Of a DNA stretch of 64,000 nucleotides, positions 26,090 through 38,141 are shown one piece after another. Position 1 is the stretch's first letter. Each line of letters starts with the position of its first letter. The notes beneath the pieces were generated by a model. That model searched no databases, had not been told where the DNA came from, and saw only the letters and a list, made by a program, of their open reading frames with translations. The stretch covers positions 1 to 64,000 of the forward strand of contig NZ_JAMBPP010000015.1 of assembly GCF_023369855.1 (NCBI RefSeq), read 5' to 3'. The translations under genes and the position numbers were made by a program. The DNA comes from Actinotalea alkalitolerans (GTDB lineage Bacteria > Actinomycetota > Actinomycetes > Actinomycetales > Cellulomonadaceae).

Positions 26090-26115
26090 TCAAACAGCAT
26101 CAAACGACATCAAAC
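26090..26115. repeat. Three TCAAAC direct repeats with exact 10-bp period
   Basis: TCAAAC occurs at 26090, 26100 and 26110, one helical turn apart. The array is 50-75 bases before the LysM gene start. Such phased A/T-rich repeats in G/C-rich DNA are typical of sites filled cooperatively by a small DNA-binding protein. Confidence 0.5.
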
Positions 26116-26164
26116 GTGTCCACGGGCGCTCTGCCGCGCTCTGTGTCACCGCAGGGGGAACCTC

Positions 26165-26938
26165 ATGTCAGCTCGACCACCCGGCCTGGTCCGCGCCGCG
26201 ACCGCGACCGCTCTGCTCGCCACGGCCACCACCGCCCTGGGGCTGCAGGCCGCTGCCTCGGTCCCCGCCGCCCTCGCACCGCACAGCCCTCCTGACGCCC
26301 TCGTCGGCACCCTCGCGCTGATGACCGGGACCGGCGCGGGGCTGATCCTGACCGTCGGGTGCGCACTCCTCACCCTGAGCGCGGTGTCCCGCGTCCTCGG
26401 CCGGTCAGCCTCGGCGCTCGACCGGCTCGCCGCCCGCCTGACCCCCGCGGTCCTGCGCCGCGTGGTCGCGGTCACCGTCTCGACCGGCATAGGACTCGCC
26501 GCGACCACCGGGGCAGCGACGGCGAGCGAGCTCGACCTGGGCTGGGGTGCGGCGGACACGACGTCCAGGGAGGCGGCGTCGATCGTCGCGGTACCGACGA
26601 CGGACCTCGTCCCCTCGGGAGGCGCGGGCACCGGTCGCGGCGCTCCGACCGCGCGCGGTCCTGCACCGGCCGCGACACCAGCACAGCCGACCGAGATCTC
26701 GCCGGCGGCCGAGAGCGCACCCGACCCTGCGCCGTCGACATCGACCCAGGAGGTCGTCATCCAGGAGGGCGACACGCTCTGGTCGATCGCCGCGGCCCAC
26801 CTCCCCGCCGGGTCCGGTGCCCGCGAGGTGGCCCAGCACTGGCCCGGCTGGTACGCCGCAAACCGTGGGGTCATCGGCGAGGACCCGGATCTCATCCGCC
26901 CCGGTCAACGTCTCGTCCCGCCTGACACGGCCCCGTGA
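26165..26938 (+). CDS. LysM-domain membrane protein
   Basis: 257 residues. Hydrophobic helices at about 10-30, 45-65 and 95-115 are followed by a Pro/Ala/Thr-rich linker (about 130-195) and a C-terminal LysM domain (VVIQEGDTLWSIAAAHLP through PGQRLVPPD, residues about 198-254), which binds peptidoglycan glycan. It probably tethers to the cell wall. The ATG 26165 has AGGGGGA upstream; an in-frame ATG 26051 would precede it with an unlikely sequence. Phased TCAAAC repeats suggest a specific regulator. Followed 75 bases later by the Rv3235-type gene on the same strand. Confidence 0.75.
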   Translation: MSARPPGLVRAATATALLATATTALGLQAAASVPAALAPHSPPDALVGTLALMTGTGAGLILTVGCALLTLSAVSRVLGRSASALDRLAARLTPAVLRRVVAVTVSTGIGLAATTGAATASELDLGWGAADTTSREAASIVAVPTTDLVPSGGAGTGRGAPTARGPAPAATPAQPTEISPAAESAPDPAPSTSTQEVVIQEGDTLWSIAAAHLPAGSGAREVAQHWPGWYAANRGVIGEDPDLIRPGQRLVPPDTAP

Positions 26939-27013
26939 GGCGCTGGGCAGCTACGCCCGGAGCCCAGGTCAGCACAGCCCGCACACCCCGATCACCGACC
27001 CCTCAGGAGCACC

Positions 27014-27658
27014 ATGAGCGCCGTCATGCCCACGCCCGGACCACCTGCGGCGGCACAGCGTCGTCCTGCCCTGCGAGCCGTCCCCGATCGAGGGCCGCGC
27101 ACGTCCAGGACCGCCCGCGGCGGGGCGGACAGATCCCACAGCCCGGTCGCACGAGACGTCCCGGCACCGGGGCCTCCGCGGCTGCTGCTGGCTCCCCTGG
27201 CGGAGTCACGCGAGCTCGCCGCCGAACGTGCCCTGGCCGCCCTCGTGCCGCCGCCACACCTCTCGCCCCCCGACGAGCCGGTGCTGCGCGCCTGGGGCCA
27301 CGGTCAGCTTCGTCTGGAACCTGCACCCACCGAGCTCCCCGACCCTGACGACCTGTGCTCCGCGGTCGTCCTGGCGGCGGTCGAGGCCCTCAACGGCACC
27401 CGTCCGCTCGCCCAGCTCACCCGTTGGGTGAGCCCGCAGGTCTACGAGGCGCTGGCCGAGCAGATCCGCTCGACGGGCACGCGCCAGGGCCGCACGCTGC
27501 GACGCGCCACCGTCCGCCCGGCCCACCTGTGCCGGGTCTCGCCCCGGGTCGCGGAGGCCGGTGTCGTGGTGCACGACGGGTCACGGGCCCGAGCGGCGGC
27601 GATCCGCGTCGAGGCTCACCGCGGGAGCTGGCGAGCGACGGTCCTGCAGATCGGATGA
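27014..27658 (+). CDS. Rv3235 family protein, unknown function
   Basis: 214 residues. A disordered Pro/Arg-rich N-terminus (1-75) leads into the conserved core with LNGTRPLAQLTRWVSPQVYEAL and a beta-rich C-terminus ending WRATVLQIG. This family sits beside secA in many actinobacteria, including M. tuberculosis Rv3235 near secA1, but the role is unknown; a Sec-linked or translation-linked function is a guess. AGGAG stands 5-9 bases before the ATG. Convergent with secA, 22 bases apart. Confidence 0.8.
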   Translation: MSAVMPTPGPPAAAQRRPALRAVPDRGPRTSRTARGGADRSHSPVARDVPAPGPPRLLLAPLAESRELAAERALAALVPPPHLSPPDEPVLRAWGHGQLRLEPAPTELPDPDDLCSAVVLAAVEALNGTRPLAQLTRWVSPQVYEALAEQIRSTGTRQGRTLRRATVRPAHLCRVSPRVAEAGVVVHDGSRARAAAIRVEAHRGSWRATVLQIG

Positions 27659-27680
27659 CCGAGCAGGACCGCCGCCGGCC

Positions 27681-30560
<2,880 letters not shown>

Positions 30561-30647
30561 GAAACGCTCCAGACTCGTGGGCACCCGCCGTCGGACGGCG
30601 GCGGGACGTTGTCGGTGCACCGAGGCGCACGGGCGTGTGCCGTGCGG

Positions 30648-31652
30648 TCAGCGCAGACCACCATCCATCGTAGGCGAGTGCGAGCCCACTTCCGGCTCAC
30701 GCCCCGCCGCCGGTCCACCCGGGCGCCGACCGCGCGCCACGGACCGGTCACCGCCGCGGCTGGCCCGTGGCCGCACCACGATCACGGCGACCGCGAGAGC
30801 GACCCCACCAGCCGTCCCCAGCGGCCCGAGCCGGTCACCCAGGACGAGTGCCGCGAGGCAGGCTGCCGTGAGCGGCTCGAGGAGCGCGACCAGGGTCGCG
30901 GTCGTCGCCGGCACGGTGCGCAGCCCGCTGAAGTAGGCGCCGTACGCGGCCGCCGTCGGCACCACACCGAGCAGTCCCACGAGCAGCCACACACCCGCGG
31001 GCTGGGCGACGAGCGCGCCTCCGCCCCGCAGCAGCGCAGGGGCGAGCAGGAGGCCGGCCAGGGTGAACGCCACGCCGGTGGTCACGAGCGGACCCAGCCC
31101 GGGGACCTGACGCCGGCTGACCACGGTCAGGGTCGCGAACGCACCGGCCGCCACGAGGGCCAGCACCATCGCCGACCCGCCCGGTGCTCCGCCCGCTCCC
31201 AAGGGCCAGGTCAGTGCCCCCAGACCGGCCAGCGCGAGGGCCAGGGCTCCGACGATCCGGCCCGGGGGGCGGCGACGCTCACGCACCACGGTCCAACCCG
31301 CCACCATGACGGGCGCCGCACCCAGGGCGACGAGTGTCGCGACGCTCACCGACCCGCGTTCGACCGCGGCGAAGTAGCTGCCCTGGTAGAGCGCCGCGAG
31401 CACCGCGACCAGCCCGACCCGCACCACGACGTCGCGGGTGGCCGCCATCCGCAGCCGGCCGAGCACCGCGAGCACCCCGAGCATCACCAGACCACCCCCG
31501 GTCAGTCGCAGCGAGGCCACGGCCAGCGCAGGCAGGGCGCCGAGCTCGGCCAGCACCGCGCCGATGACACCACCGGTCCCCCACAGCACCGCACCGAGGA
31601 CGACGAGCCCGAAGTCGGCTCGCCGCGGTCGGGCGTCGGCACCGGCCGTCAC
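30648..31652 (-). CDS. EamA-family (DMT) membrane transporter
   Basis: 334 residues from GTG 31652 with about ten membrane segments in two EamA repeats (LVVLGAVLWGTGGVIGAVLAE at the first, LRTVPATTATLVALLEPLTA at the last), the layout of drug/metabolite exporters. The C-terminus is a basic cytoplasmic tail. GTGA overlap with the upstream YcaQ-type gene indicates coupling. Substrate unknown. Confidence 0.82.
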   Translation of the reverse strand: MTAGADARPRRADFGLVVLGAVLWGTGGVIGAVLAELGALPALAVASLRLTGGGLVMLGVLAVLGRLRMAATRDVVVRVGLVAVLAALYQGSYFAAVERGSVSVATLVALGAAPVMVAGWTVVRERRRPPGRIVGALALALAGLGALTWPLGAGGAPGGSAMVLALVAAGAFATLTVVSRRQVPGLGPLVTTGVAFTLAGLLLAPALLRGGGALVAQPAGVWLLVGLLGVVPTAAAYGAYFSGLRTVPATTATLVALLEPLTAACLAALVLGDRLGPLGTAGGVALAVAVIVVRPRASRGGDRSVARGRRPGGPAAGREPEVGSHSPTMDGGLR

Positions 31653-32941
31653 GGCACGGACCCAGGAGCCGCGACGGGCACCGAGCCCGGTCCCAGCGCT
31701 GCCGCGAGGCTCGCCACCAGGTCGCCGTGGGCGTCGTCGGCGAGCCGCACCTGCTCGAGCCCGAGCCACGAGGCCATCAGGCCGAGCTCTGCTGCGAGCT
31801 CGGACGCGACCTCGCCCGTCGGCCGACGTGCCGGGTCGCTCACGTGCTCGAGGTGCGCAGCCTGGACCTTGAGCACGGCGCCGGCCCGCTCGGCCTTGAG
31901 GTCCACGCGGGCGGCGATCCGTTCGCCGAGCAGGAACGGCAGCACGTAGTAGCCGTGCACCCGCTGCGCCGCCGGGACGTAGATCTCGATGCGGTAGCGC
32001 GTCCCGAACAGCTCCTCGAGCCGGGGCCTGGTGAAGACGAGCGGGTCGAACGGACTGAGCAGCGCGCTGCCCAGGGCCCGGCGTGGGAGCGTCGCGTCAC
32101 GGTGCAGGTACGTCGGGCGGTCCCATCCGCGCACCCGCACGGGGCTCAGCACACCGTCCTCGACCAGCTCCTCGACCGCGCGGCGTGCTCGACCCGACCC
32201 CAGCCGGAAGTAGTCGGCGAAGCAGCCGACCGTCCCCACCCCCTGTGCACGCGCACCGATCTCGATCAGGGCCCGTACCGCGTCGGGCTCAGCGGGTTCG
32301 GGCGAGGCGAGCACCGCGGCGGGCAGCACCCGCTCGGTGAGGTCGTAGCAGCGTTCGAAGGCGGCGTTGCGTCGTGCCGAGGTGATCTCACCGGTGAAGA
32401 ACAGGAACTCGAGCACCCTCTTGGCCACGGTCCAGTTCCATCCCCAACCGGTCCGCTCGCGCGGGTGCTCGGCCTCGAAGACGGCGTGCACCTCTCGTCC
32501 GGTGACCGGCCCTCGCTCCCTCACCAGCGCACGGACGTCCTCCACGACCTCCGAGTACCGCAGCGGGACCTCACGGACGGTGCCCCACGCGTGGTCGAGG
32601 TACGCCCGCTGCCGCCAGCCCTGCAGGCGGTAGGTGCTGGGCGGGACGTAGGTCGCCTCGTGCGCCGAGCACTCGACGAGCCGACGGGGCGGGCTCCCGG
32701 CGGCCCGGTCCAGCAGAGCGGTGTCGTAGGGCCCCACCCGGGAGAACGTCGGCACCAGGTGGGCCCGGGCCAGGACGTTGACCGAGTCGATCTGCAGCAG
32801 CCCGACCCGGTCGATCACCTGCTGGAGCTGGCGCATCGTCACCACGTCGATCACCGGACGACGGCGGTCCAGCCCCTGGGCCCGCAGGGCGACCCGCCGG
32901 GCCTGCGACATCGACAGGTCGACGGGGCGCGAGGAGGGCAT
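31649..32941 (-). CDS. YcaQ-type winged-helix protein, DNA cross-link repair glycosylase family
   Basis: 430 residues from ATG 32941, where GAGG stands about 9 bases upstream. N-terminal residues hold winged-helix features (LQQVIDRVGLLQIDSVNVLARAH), followed by YcaQ-family sequence (YVPPSTYRLQGWR, RAVEELVEDGVLSPVRV, LLSPFDPLVFTRPRLEELF, YVLPFLLGERIAARVDLKAER). E. coli YcaQ unhooks DNA inter-strand cross-links; Streptomyces AlkZ does so for azinomycin. The specific lesion here is unknown. It lies between hpf and an EamA exporter gene. Confidence 0.82.
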   Translation of the reverse strand: MPSSRPVDLSMSQARRVALRAQGLDRRRPVIDVVTMRQLQQVIDRVGLLQIDSVNVLARAHLVPTFSRVGPYDTALLDRAAGSPPRRLVECSAHEATYVPPSTYRLQGWRQRAYLDHAWGTVREVPLRYSEVVEDVRALVRERGPVTGREVHAVFEAEHPRERTGWGWNWTVAKRVLEFLFFTGEITSARRNAAFERCYDLTERVLPAAVLASPEPAEPDAVRALIEIGARAQGVGTVGCFADYFRLGSGRARRAVEELVEDGVLSPVRVRGWDRPTYLHRDATLPRRALGSALLSPFDPLVFTRPRLEELFGTRYRIEIYVPAAQRVHGYYVLPFLLGERIAARVDLKAERAGAVLKVQAAHLEHVSDPARRPTGEVASELAAELGLMASWLGLEQVRLADDAHGDLVASLAAALGPGSVPVAAPGSVP

Positions 32942-32997
32942 GTCACCCATCCTCGCGCCCCGCACCGACATCGGCGGACGCGCCGACCTGGATCCGG

Positions 32998-33630
32998 CTA
33001 GAGCGCGTCGACGGTGGCGTTCACCGGGGCGTCGAGCCGGATCACGCCGTAGCTCCACCCGCGGCGGCGGTACGCGACCGAGGGCAGCGCGGTCTCGGCG
33101 TCGATGAACAGGTAGAAGTCGTGCCCCACCATCTCCATCTCGTACAGCGCGTCGTCGAGCGTCATCGGGTGCGCCTCGTGCAGCTTCTCGCGGATGACGA
33201 CCGGCGAGTCGCCGTCGCCCCACGGCTTCTCGACGGCCTCACCGAGGGCCGCCACCGGCTCGACCACCGGCTCGGGGGTCGGCTCGAGCGGGCGGACGTC
33301 GACCGGTGTGAGCGGCATGCCGCGGTGGTGGTCCTTGCGCCGGTCCCTGGCCCTGCGGAGCCGTTCGAGCAGCTTCGTGGTCGAGGAGTCCAGTGCGGCG
33401 TACTCGTCGTCGGCCGACGCCTCGGCGCGCACGACCCTCCCCTTGATCCGAACGGTCAGCTCGACGCGCTCGCTCGTCTCCGCGAGCCTCGGGTTCCTCT
33501 CGTGGGTGAGCTCGACGTCGATCCGCTGCGCCTCGGGCGCGAGCTGACCGACCTTGGCGAGCTTCTCCTCGACGTGACGACGGAACCTGTCCGACACCTC
33601 GACCTGACGGCCGATGACGACGATCTCCAT
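32998..33630 (-). CDS. Long-form ribosome hibernation promoting factor
   Basis: 210 residues. An S30AE domain (about 1-110, MEIVVIGRQVEVSDRFRRHV) precedes a linker and the C-terminal dimerisation domain (HDFYLFIDAETALPSVAYRRRGWSYGVIRL region at 165-200). The long form makes inactive 100S dimers in stationary phase. GGAGG lies upstream of the ATG. The leader (about 160 bases) has a -10 TAACGT and a hairpin, so expression may be controlled at RNA level. Confidence 0.92.
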   Translation of the reverse strand: MEIVVIGRQVEVSDRFRRHVEEKLAKVGQLAPEAQRIDVELTHERNPRLAETSERVELTVRIKGRVVRAEASADDEYAALDSSTTKLLERLRRARDRRKDHHRGMPLTPVDVRPLEPTPEPVVEPVAALGEAVEKPWGDGDSPVVIREKLHEAHPMTLDDALYEMEMVGHDFYLFIDAETALPSVAYRRRGWSYGVIRLDAPVNATVDAL

Positions 33631-33656
33631 GGCTGACCTCCGATGGGGGGTTGCGT

Positions 33657-33673
33657 GGGCGGCTGCGCCGCCC
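33657..33673 (-). promoter_or_regulatory. Hairpin in the hpf leader
   Basis: GGGCGGC and GCCGCCC pair around a 3-base loop, 27 bases upstream of the hpf ATG. It could modulate ribosome access. Confidence 0.35.
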
Positions 33674-33798
33674 GATGAACTGCGGGGACGCCCTCACGGG
33701 GCTGTCGAGGGGCACCACCTCCCGCCCCGTCCGCGCTCTGCACCGCTCCGGGGGGCCCGTGGCCCACCCTGCTCCTGCGGGTGCCGCTCCATGCACTG

Positions 33799-33804
33799 AC
33801 GTTA
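33799..33804 (-). promoter_or_regulatory. -10 element (TAACGT) for hpf
   Basis: TAACGT on the minus strand overlaps the comF stop and predicts a start near 33791, giving a leader of about 160 bases. Confidence 0.35.
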
Positions 33805-34623
33805 GTCCCCCGCAGCCCCGGAGGACACCCGACCCTCGGCTCTTGACGGCGCGGGTGTCGCTGCGATCACGATCGCGCCGAGGACCAGTGCGCCCTGACG
33901 ACGCAACGCGTCCTCGCACACGGCGAGGGTGCTGCCGGTCGTCACGACGTCGTCGACCAGGAGGCAGCTGGCACCCGTGACGGCGGGTAGGAGCCGACGC
34001 CCCGGTCCGTTCCCAGGGGCACGCACCCGCACCGACCCGGCCGAGTTCCGGGCTCGCGCTCGCGCGCCCAGACCGACCTGGTCGCGCGCCCTGCGTCGGG
34101 CGAGCACCGGGGCGAGCCCGGCGTCGAGCCCACCCTGGCACAGCCCGTCGACGAGCCCGACGGCGAGCCGGCGCACCAGGTCCGCGCCGCGGCGACGGCG
34201 AGCAGCAGCCGTGGTGGGGACCGGGACGACCAGCAGCCGCCCCCCACCGGGACCCAGCACCGCCCCCACGAGGGACGGGGCGACCTCGGCACCCACGCGG
34301 TGCACCGCCTCGACCATCAGACCGGTCAGGTCCACCCGTCCGCGGTCCTTCCACCCCAGGACGAGCCCGCGCGCCGGGCCGGCGTAGCTCGCGAGCGCCC
34401 AGACGGGCAACGGTGCCAGTCCGTCCATGCGGTCCAGACGGGGCACGTCCTCCTCGCAGCGCACCGGCGGTCCGTCGAGCACAGCCCGGCACGCGTCGCA
34501 CACCGGGACGTCCCACTCCCCGCATCCCGGGCACTCGACCGGCAGGACCAGCCGGGACAGGTCATGGACGCCCTCGGTCAGGGCTCGCCACCAGATGGGG
34601 CGGCTGGCGGGCGGGTCGGGCAT
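33802..34623 (-). CDS. ComF-family phosphoribosyltransferase-like protein
   Basis: 273 residues from ATG 34623. An N-terminal four-cysteine zinc site (Cys31, Cys34, Cys42, Cys45 in VECPGCGEWDVPVCDAC) precedes a type I phosphoribosyltransferase fold with the PRPP loop SCLLVDDVVTTGSTL. ComF is linked to DNA uptake and DNA repair in some bacteria; here it may act in nucleotide salvage or competence. It sits in the conserved lpqB-comF-hpf order. Confidence 0.85.
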   Translation of the reverse strand: MPDPPASRPIWWRALTEGVHDLSRLVLPVECPGCGEWDVPVCDACRAVLDGPPVRCEEDVPRLDRMDGLAPLPVWALASYAGPARGLVLGWKDRGRVDLTGLMVEAVHRVGAEVAPSLVGAVLGPGGGRLLVVPVPTTAAARRRRGADLVRRLAVGLVDGLCQGGLDAGLAPVLARRRARDQVGLGARARARNSAGSVRVRAPGNGPGRRLLPAVTGASCLLVDDVVTTGSTLAVCEDALRRQGALVLGAIVIAATPAPSRAEGRVSSGAAGD

Positions 34624-34700
34624 GCTCCGAGCCTGCCCTGTCCACCAGCCGGCGGACGGCCGTGCACAGGTGGTTCTGGAGCGCCGCACCGACCGGTCGG

Positions 34701-36422
34701 CTACCCCGGGAAGGTCGGTGCCTCGACGCCGGTCGCCACCGCGACCCAGGCGGCGTTCTGCCACGAGTGCAACCTGCCCGACTCGTCGACGACGAAGAGC
34801 GCACGGTCGCCCCGGGCCGCCAGGGAGACCGCACCTTCAGGCGTCGTCAGATCCTCGACCGACCCGCCCAGCGTGACGAGGTGGACCGTCGGGACGCTCA
34901 CGTCGCCGCTGCGTCCCAGGACCGCGACCCGCCCCTCGTCGACCCACGCCATGTCGGTCACGCCCTCGAGGACCGTGCCGACCCTGACCCGCTCCTCGCT
35001 GAGCAGCTGAGGGGTGCCGTCCTGCCCGCGCACCACTGCGGCAAGGTCCATCACGAGGTCCGACCCCCCGGGGCCCGAGTGCGCGACGACGACCCGCGCG
35101 CCGTCACGGGCCACTCGCACGGACTGCACGGTGCGGCTCTCGAGCCACTCCGCACCGACGACCACCGCCTCATCACCCGGCCGGACCGCGGTCAACGAGC
35201 CCGAGGAGGCACGTTCGCCGGTCCAGACCCATCCCTGCCGGTCGAAGGACGGCGCGAGCAGGTTCGCCCCCGTGACCAGGTCGACCGGCTCACCACCGTC
35301 AGTGGGCAGCTCGACGAGCCGACCCGAACCCACCAGTGCCACCACGACCTGTTCGTCGAGGCTGACGCCCAGCCTGCGGACGTCGAGGTCCGACAACGGG
35401 GCAGCGCCGACCACGGGTGTGACGTTCCCGCCGTCGACCACCGCGAGCCGCCCGTCGTCCACCACGTACGGCCCGGCGCCCGTAGGAACCTCACGCAGGA
35501 GCTCGGGGACGGCTCCCGGCACCCACGCGACCCCCCCGACCGAGATCTCGACCGACGAGACCACCGTGCCCGGCAGGCGCGTCAGGGCGGCCTCGAGCTG
35601 GGCCAGCAGCAGGCCGCGGTCCTCCTCGCTCGCGCGCCGGGCGTCGGGAGACAGGTCGACGCGGGCGACCCGGTCGGTGACCGTGACCCCGGTGAGGCTG
35701 CTCAGCCGGGTCCCCTCGGGGACGCCCGTCGAGACGGCGTCCTGCAACCAGGTTGACGGTCCGGCGAGGACGGCGCTGACCGCGCCCACCGCCAGGTTGC
35801 CCCGGGGGAACCAGCGTGTCTCGGGCACGAGGTGCGTACGGTCCTGGCTCGCGAAGTAGATCGCCGTCTGCCGGTAGGACCTGGCGAAGGCCGGGGCCGC
35901 CATCATCACGCCGTTGTCCAGCCCGGCGACCCGCCACTGTCCCGCGGCGTCCTCGAACATCTCGAAGACGACCTCGGTCCGGGCGTTCGGCACGGCCTCG
36001 AGGTAGCGCCCCTCGGCGTCGACCGTGGCCTCGACGGGTACCGACACGACCACGACGCCGTCCTCGCGCGCCTCGATCTCGGGGCTACCGCCGTCGACCG
36101 GGTACACCAGGACCCGCGCCCGTGGGTCCCACTGCGCGGCAGCCTGCGTGGTCAGGTACTTGCGGGCGACGACGAACTCGTCGTAGAGCCCGGCCGTGCT
36201 CGCGTTGAGGAAACCGGTGACGATCTCCTGGGGGCCGTCGTCCAGCGAGGGCTCGTCGGCCACCGGGAAGGCCAGACCGGGTTCTGAGCCGACCGCCTCC
36301 CCGACCTCGACGGGACCGGCCACGGGGATCCCCACGCACCCGGTCATGACACCGAGCAGCATCACGCCGCACACCGCACGGAGCGTGGCGGACCAGGACG
36401 CCCCGGGGGCGGACGGTCGCAT
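34701..36422 (-). CDS. LpqB lipoprotein of the MtrAB system
   Basis: 573 residues. A signal peptide with lipobox MTGC gives lipidated Cys29, then a GerMN-like domain (TGRAVARVDLSPDARRA region near 215-300) and a beta-propeller-like C-terminal half. LpqB interacts with MtrB outside the membrane and tunes its phosphorylation of MtrA. The ATG at 36422 overlaps the mtrB stop by 1 base (TGATG). mtrA-mtrB-lpqB order is conserved in actinobacteria. Confidence 0.92.
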   Translation of the reverse strand: MRPSAPGASWSATLRAVCGVMLLGVMTGCVGIPVAGPVEVGEAVGSEPGLAFPVADEPSLDDGPQEIVTGFLNASTAGLYDEFVVARKYLTTQAAAQWDPRARVLVYPVDGGSPEIEAREDGVVVVSVPVEATVDAEGRYLEAVPNARTEVVFEMFEDAAGQWRVAGLDNGVMMAAPAFARSYRQTAIYFASQDRTHLVPETRWFPRGNLAVGAVSAVLAGPSTWLQDAVSTGVPEGTRLSSLTGVTVTDRVARVDLSPDARRASEEDRGLLLAQLEAALTRLPGTVVSSVEISVGGVAWVPGAVPELLREVPTGAGPYVVDDGRLAVVDGGNVTPVVGAAPLSDLDVRRLGVSLDEQVVVALVGSGRLVELPTDGGEPVDLVTGANLLAPSFDRQGWVWTGERASSGSLTAVRPGDEAVVVGAEWLESRTVQSVRVARDGARVVVAHSGPGGSDLVMDLAAVVRGQDGTPQLLSEERVRVGTVLEGVTDMAWVDEGRVAVLGRSGDVSVPTVHLVTLGGSVEDLTTPEGAVSLAARGDRALFVVDESGRLHSWQNAAWVAVATGVEAPTFPG

Positions 36423-38128
36423 CAGACCTCCCAGTGCTCGAGCTCGGGGACACCGGCGGGGTCCAGGTGCGGGCGTCCCAGGTGCGGGGAGTACGAGACG
36501 CTCGGCTCGTCGGCCTCGGGCTCGGGCTCGAGGGGCAGCGGCGAGCCGACCAGGGTGATGCCCGCCCGACGCGGGACGGTCAGCCGGAAGCAGGCGCCGG
36601 CCGCCGGTCGACCCCACGCCTCGAGGCGACCGCCGTGCAGGTGGGCGTCCTCGACCGAGATCGCCAGGCCCAGCCCGGTCCCCCCGGTGGTGCGGGCGCG
36701 GGCCGGGTCGGCCCGCCAGAAGCGGTCGAAGACGTGCACGGCCTCCTCGGGCGTCATGCCGACCCCGTGGTCGCGCACCGTGATCGCCACGGCCCGCTCG
36801 TCGGCGCCGAGCCGCACCTCGACGGGTCGGCCCTCGGCGTGCTCGATCGCGTTGACCAGCAGGTTGCGGAGCACGCGCTCGACCCGACGGGGGTCGATGT
36901 CCGCGATCGTCGCCTGCTCGGGAAGGTCCACGCGCAGCCACACCTGACGCCGTTGCGCCAGGAGCGCGGCCTGCTCGACCGCACCCGTGACGACGTCGCG
37001 CACGTCCAGGCTCTCGGCGTCGAGCATCGCCGCGCCCGCGTCGAACCGGCTGATCTCGAGCAGGTCGGCCAAGAGCTCCTCGAACCGGTCGAGCTGCGTG
37101 GTCAGCAGCTCGGCCGAGCGTGCGGCGGCGGGGTCGAGCCCGTCACGCGAGGCGTGGATCACCTCGGCCGCCATCCGGATCGTGGTGAGCGGGGTGCGGA
37201 GCTCGTGCGAGACGTCCGAGACGAAGCGCCGCTGAAGGTGCGAGAGCTCCTCCATCCGCTGGATCTGGTCCTGGAGGCTCTCGGCCATCTCGTTGAACGA
37301 GGCCGCCAGGGTGGCCATCTCGTCGACCCCGCGCACGGTCATCCGCTCGGCCAGGTGACCGTCGGCGAGCCTCTCGGCGACCCGCGCCGCACTGCGGACC
37401 GGGTGCACCGTCTGCCGGGCGACCACGAAGGTCATCCCCCCCAGCAGGGCGATCAGACCGATCGCGGCCAGCCCCATCACCCGCTGGACGAAGGCGAGCG
37501 TCGCCTGCTCGCCCGAGAGGTCGTAGAGGAAGTACAGCTCGTACTGGCCCGCGGCCGGCACCGTGACCAGCGAACCGATCATCAGACCGGGTCGCAGCCC
37601 TGCGTCCTGGGCGTCGGGGATCCCCACGGACTGCCAGTGCTGGGCGTCGTCGGTACGCACCGCCTCGCGCAGCTCCTCGGAGATCAGGCGTCGGATCGTC
37701 GGGTCGTTGGAGGAGGAGACGTCGTTCACGCGCAACGTCGCGGTCTCGCCCGGTGAGCGCCGCAGGATCACCTCACGCTCGCCGGACCCGCCGACCGCCA
37801 GAGCCCGGACCAGCTCGTCGAAGAGCTCGTCGACCTGGGGTGCGGTCGAGACCACGGCGGCATCGATGTTCCCCTGGGCCTGGGCCGAGGACCGGGCGCT
37901 CTCCTCGAGCACCTGGGCCAGACGCTCCTCGAACAGCCCGTCGCGGATCCGGTCGGACAGGTACATCCCCACCAGCCCGACGGCGACGATCCCACCGATC
38001 AGGGTCGAGGTGACCACGCGCACCTGGAGCGACCCGCGCCACGCGCGGACCAGATGACGCAGACGTGAGACCGACCGCACCCTGATCCGCAGCAGAGCGC
38101 GGAGCAGCGCCCGCCACCGCTCGGTCAT
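36422..38128 (-). CDS. Sensor histidine kinase MtrB
   Basis: 568 residues. Membrane segments flank an extracellular sensor region (about 35-60 to 200-225), then HAMP, HisKA with the phosphorylated His in DVSHELRTPLTTIR, and HATPase_c with HGVGMTP and GTGLGLAI. MtrB is the sensor of the essential actinobacterial MtrAB system for cell wall metabolism, division and osmotic response. A polar 60-residue tail follows the kinase. mtrA ends 13 bases upstream. Confidence 0.95.
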   Translation of the reverse strand: MTERWRALLRALLRIRVRSVSRLRHLVRAWRGSLQVRVVTSTLIGGIVAVGLVGMYLSDRIRDGLFEERLAQVLEESARSSAQAQGNIDAAVVSTAPQVDELFDELVRALAVGGSGEREVILRRSPGETATLRVNDVSSSNDPTIRRLISEELREAVRTDDAQHWQSVGIPDAQDAGLRPGLMIGSLVTVPAAGQYELYFLYDLSGEQATLAFVQRVMGLAAIGLIALLGGMTFVVARQTVHPVRSAARVAERLADGHLAERMTVRGVDEMATLAASFNEMAESLQDQIQRMEELSHLQRRFVSDVSHELRTPLTTIRMAAEVIHASRDGLDPAAARSAELLTTQLDRFEELLADLLEISRFDAGAAMLDAESLDVRDVVTGAVEQAALLAQRRQVWLRVDLPEQATIADIDPRRVERVLRNLLVNAIEHAEGRPVEVRLGADERAVAITVRDHGVGMTPEEAVHVFDRFWRADPARARTTGGTGLGLAISVEDAHLHGGRLEAWGRPAAGACFRLTVPRRAGITLVGSPLPLEPEPEADEPSVSYSPHLGRPHLDPAGVPELEHWEV

Positions 38129-38141
38129 CGGTCCGGACTGC

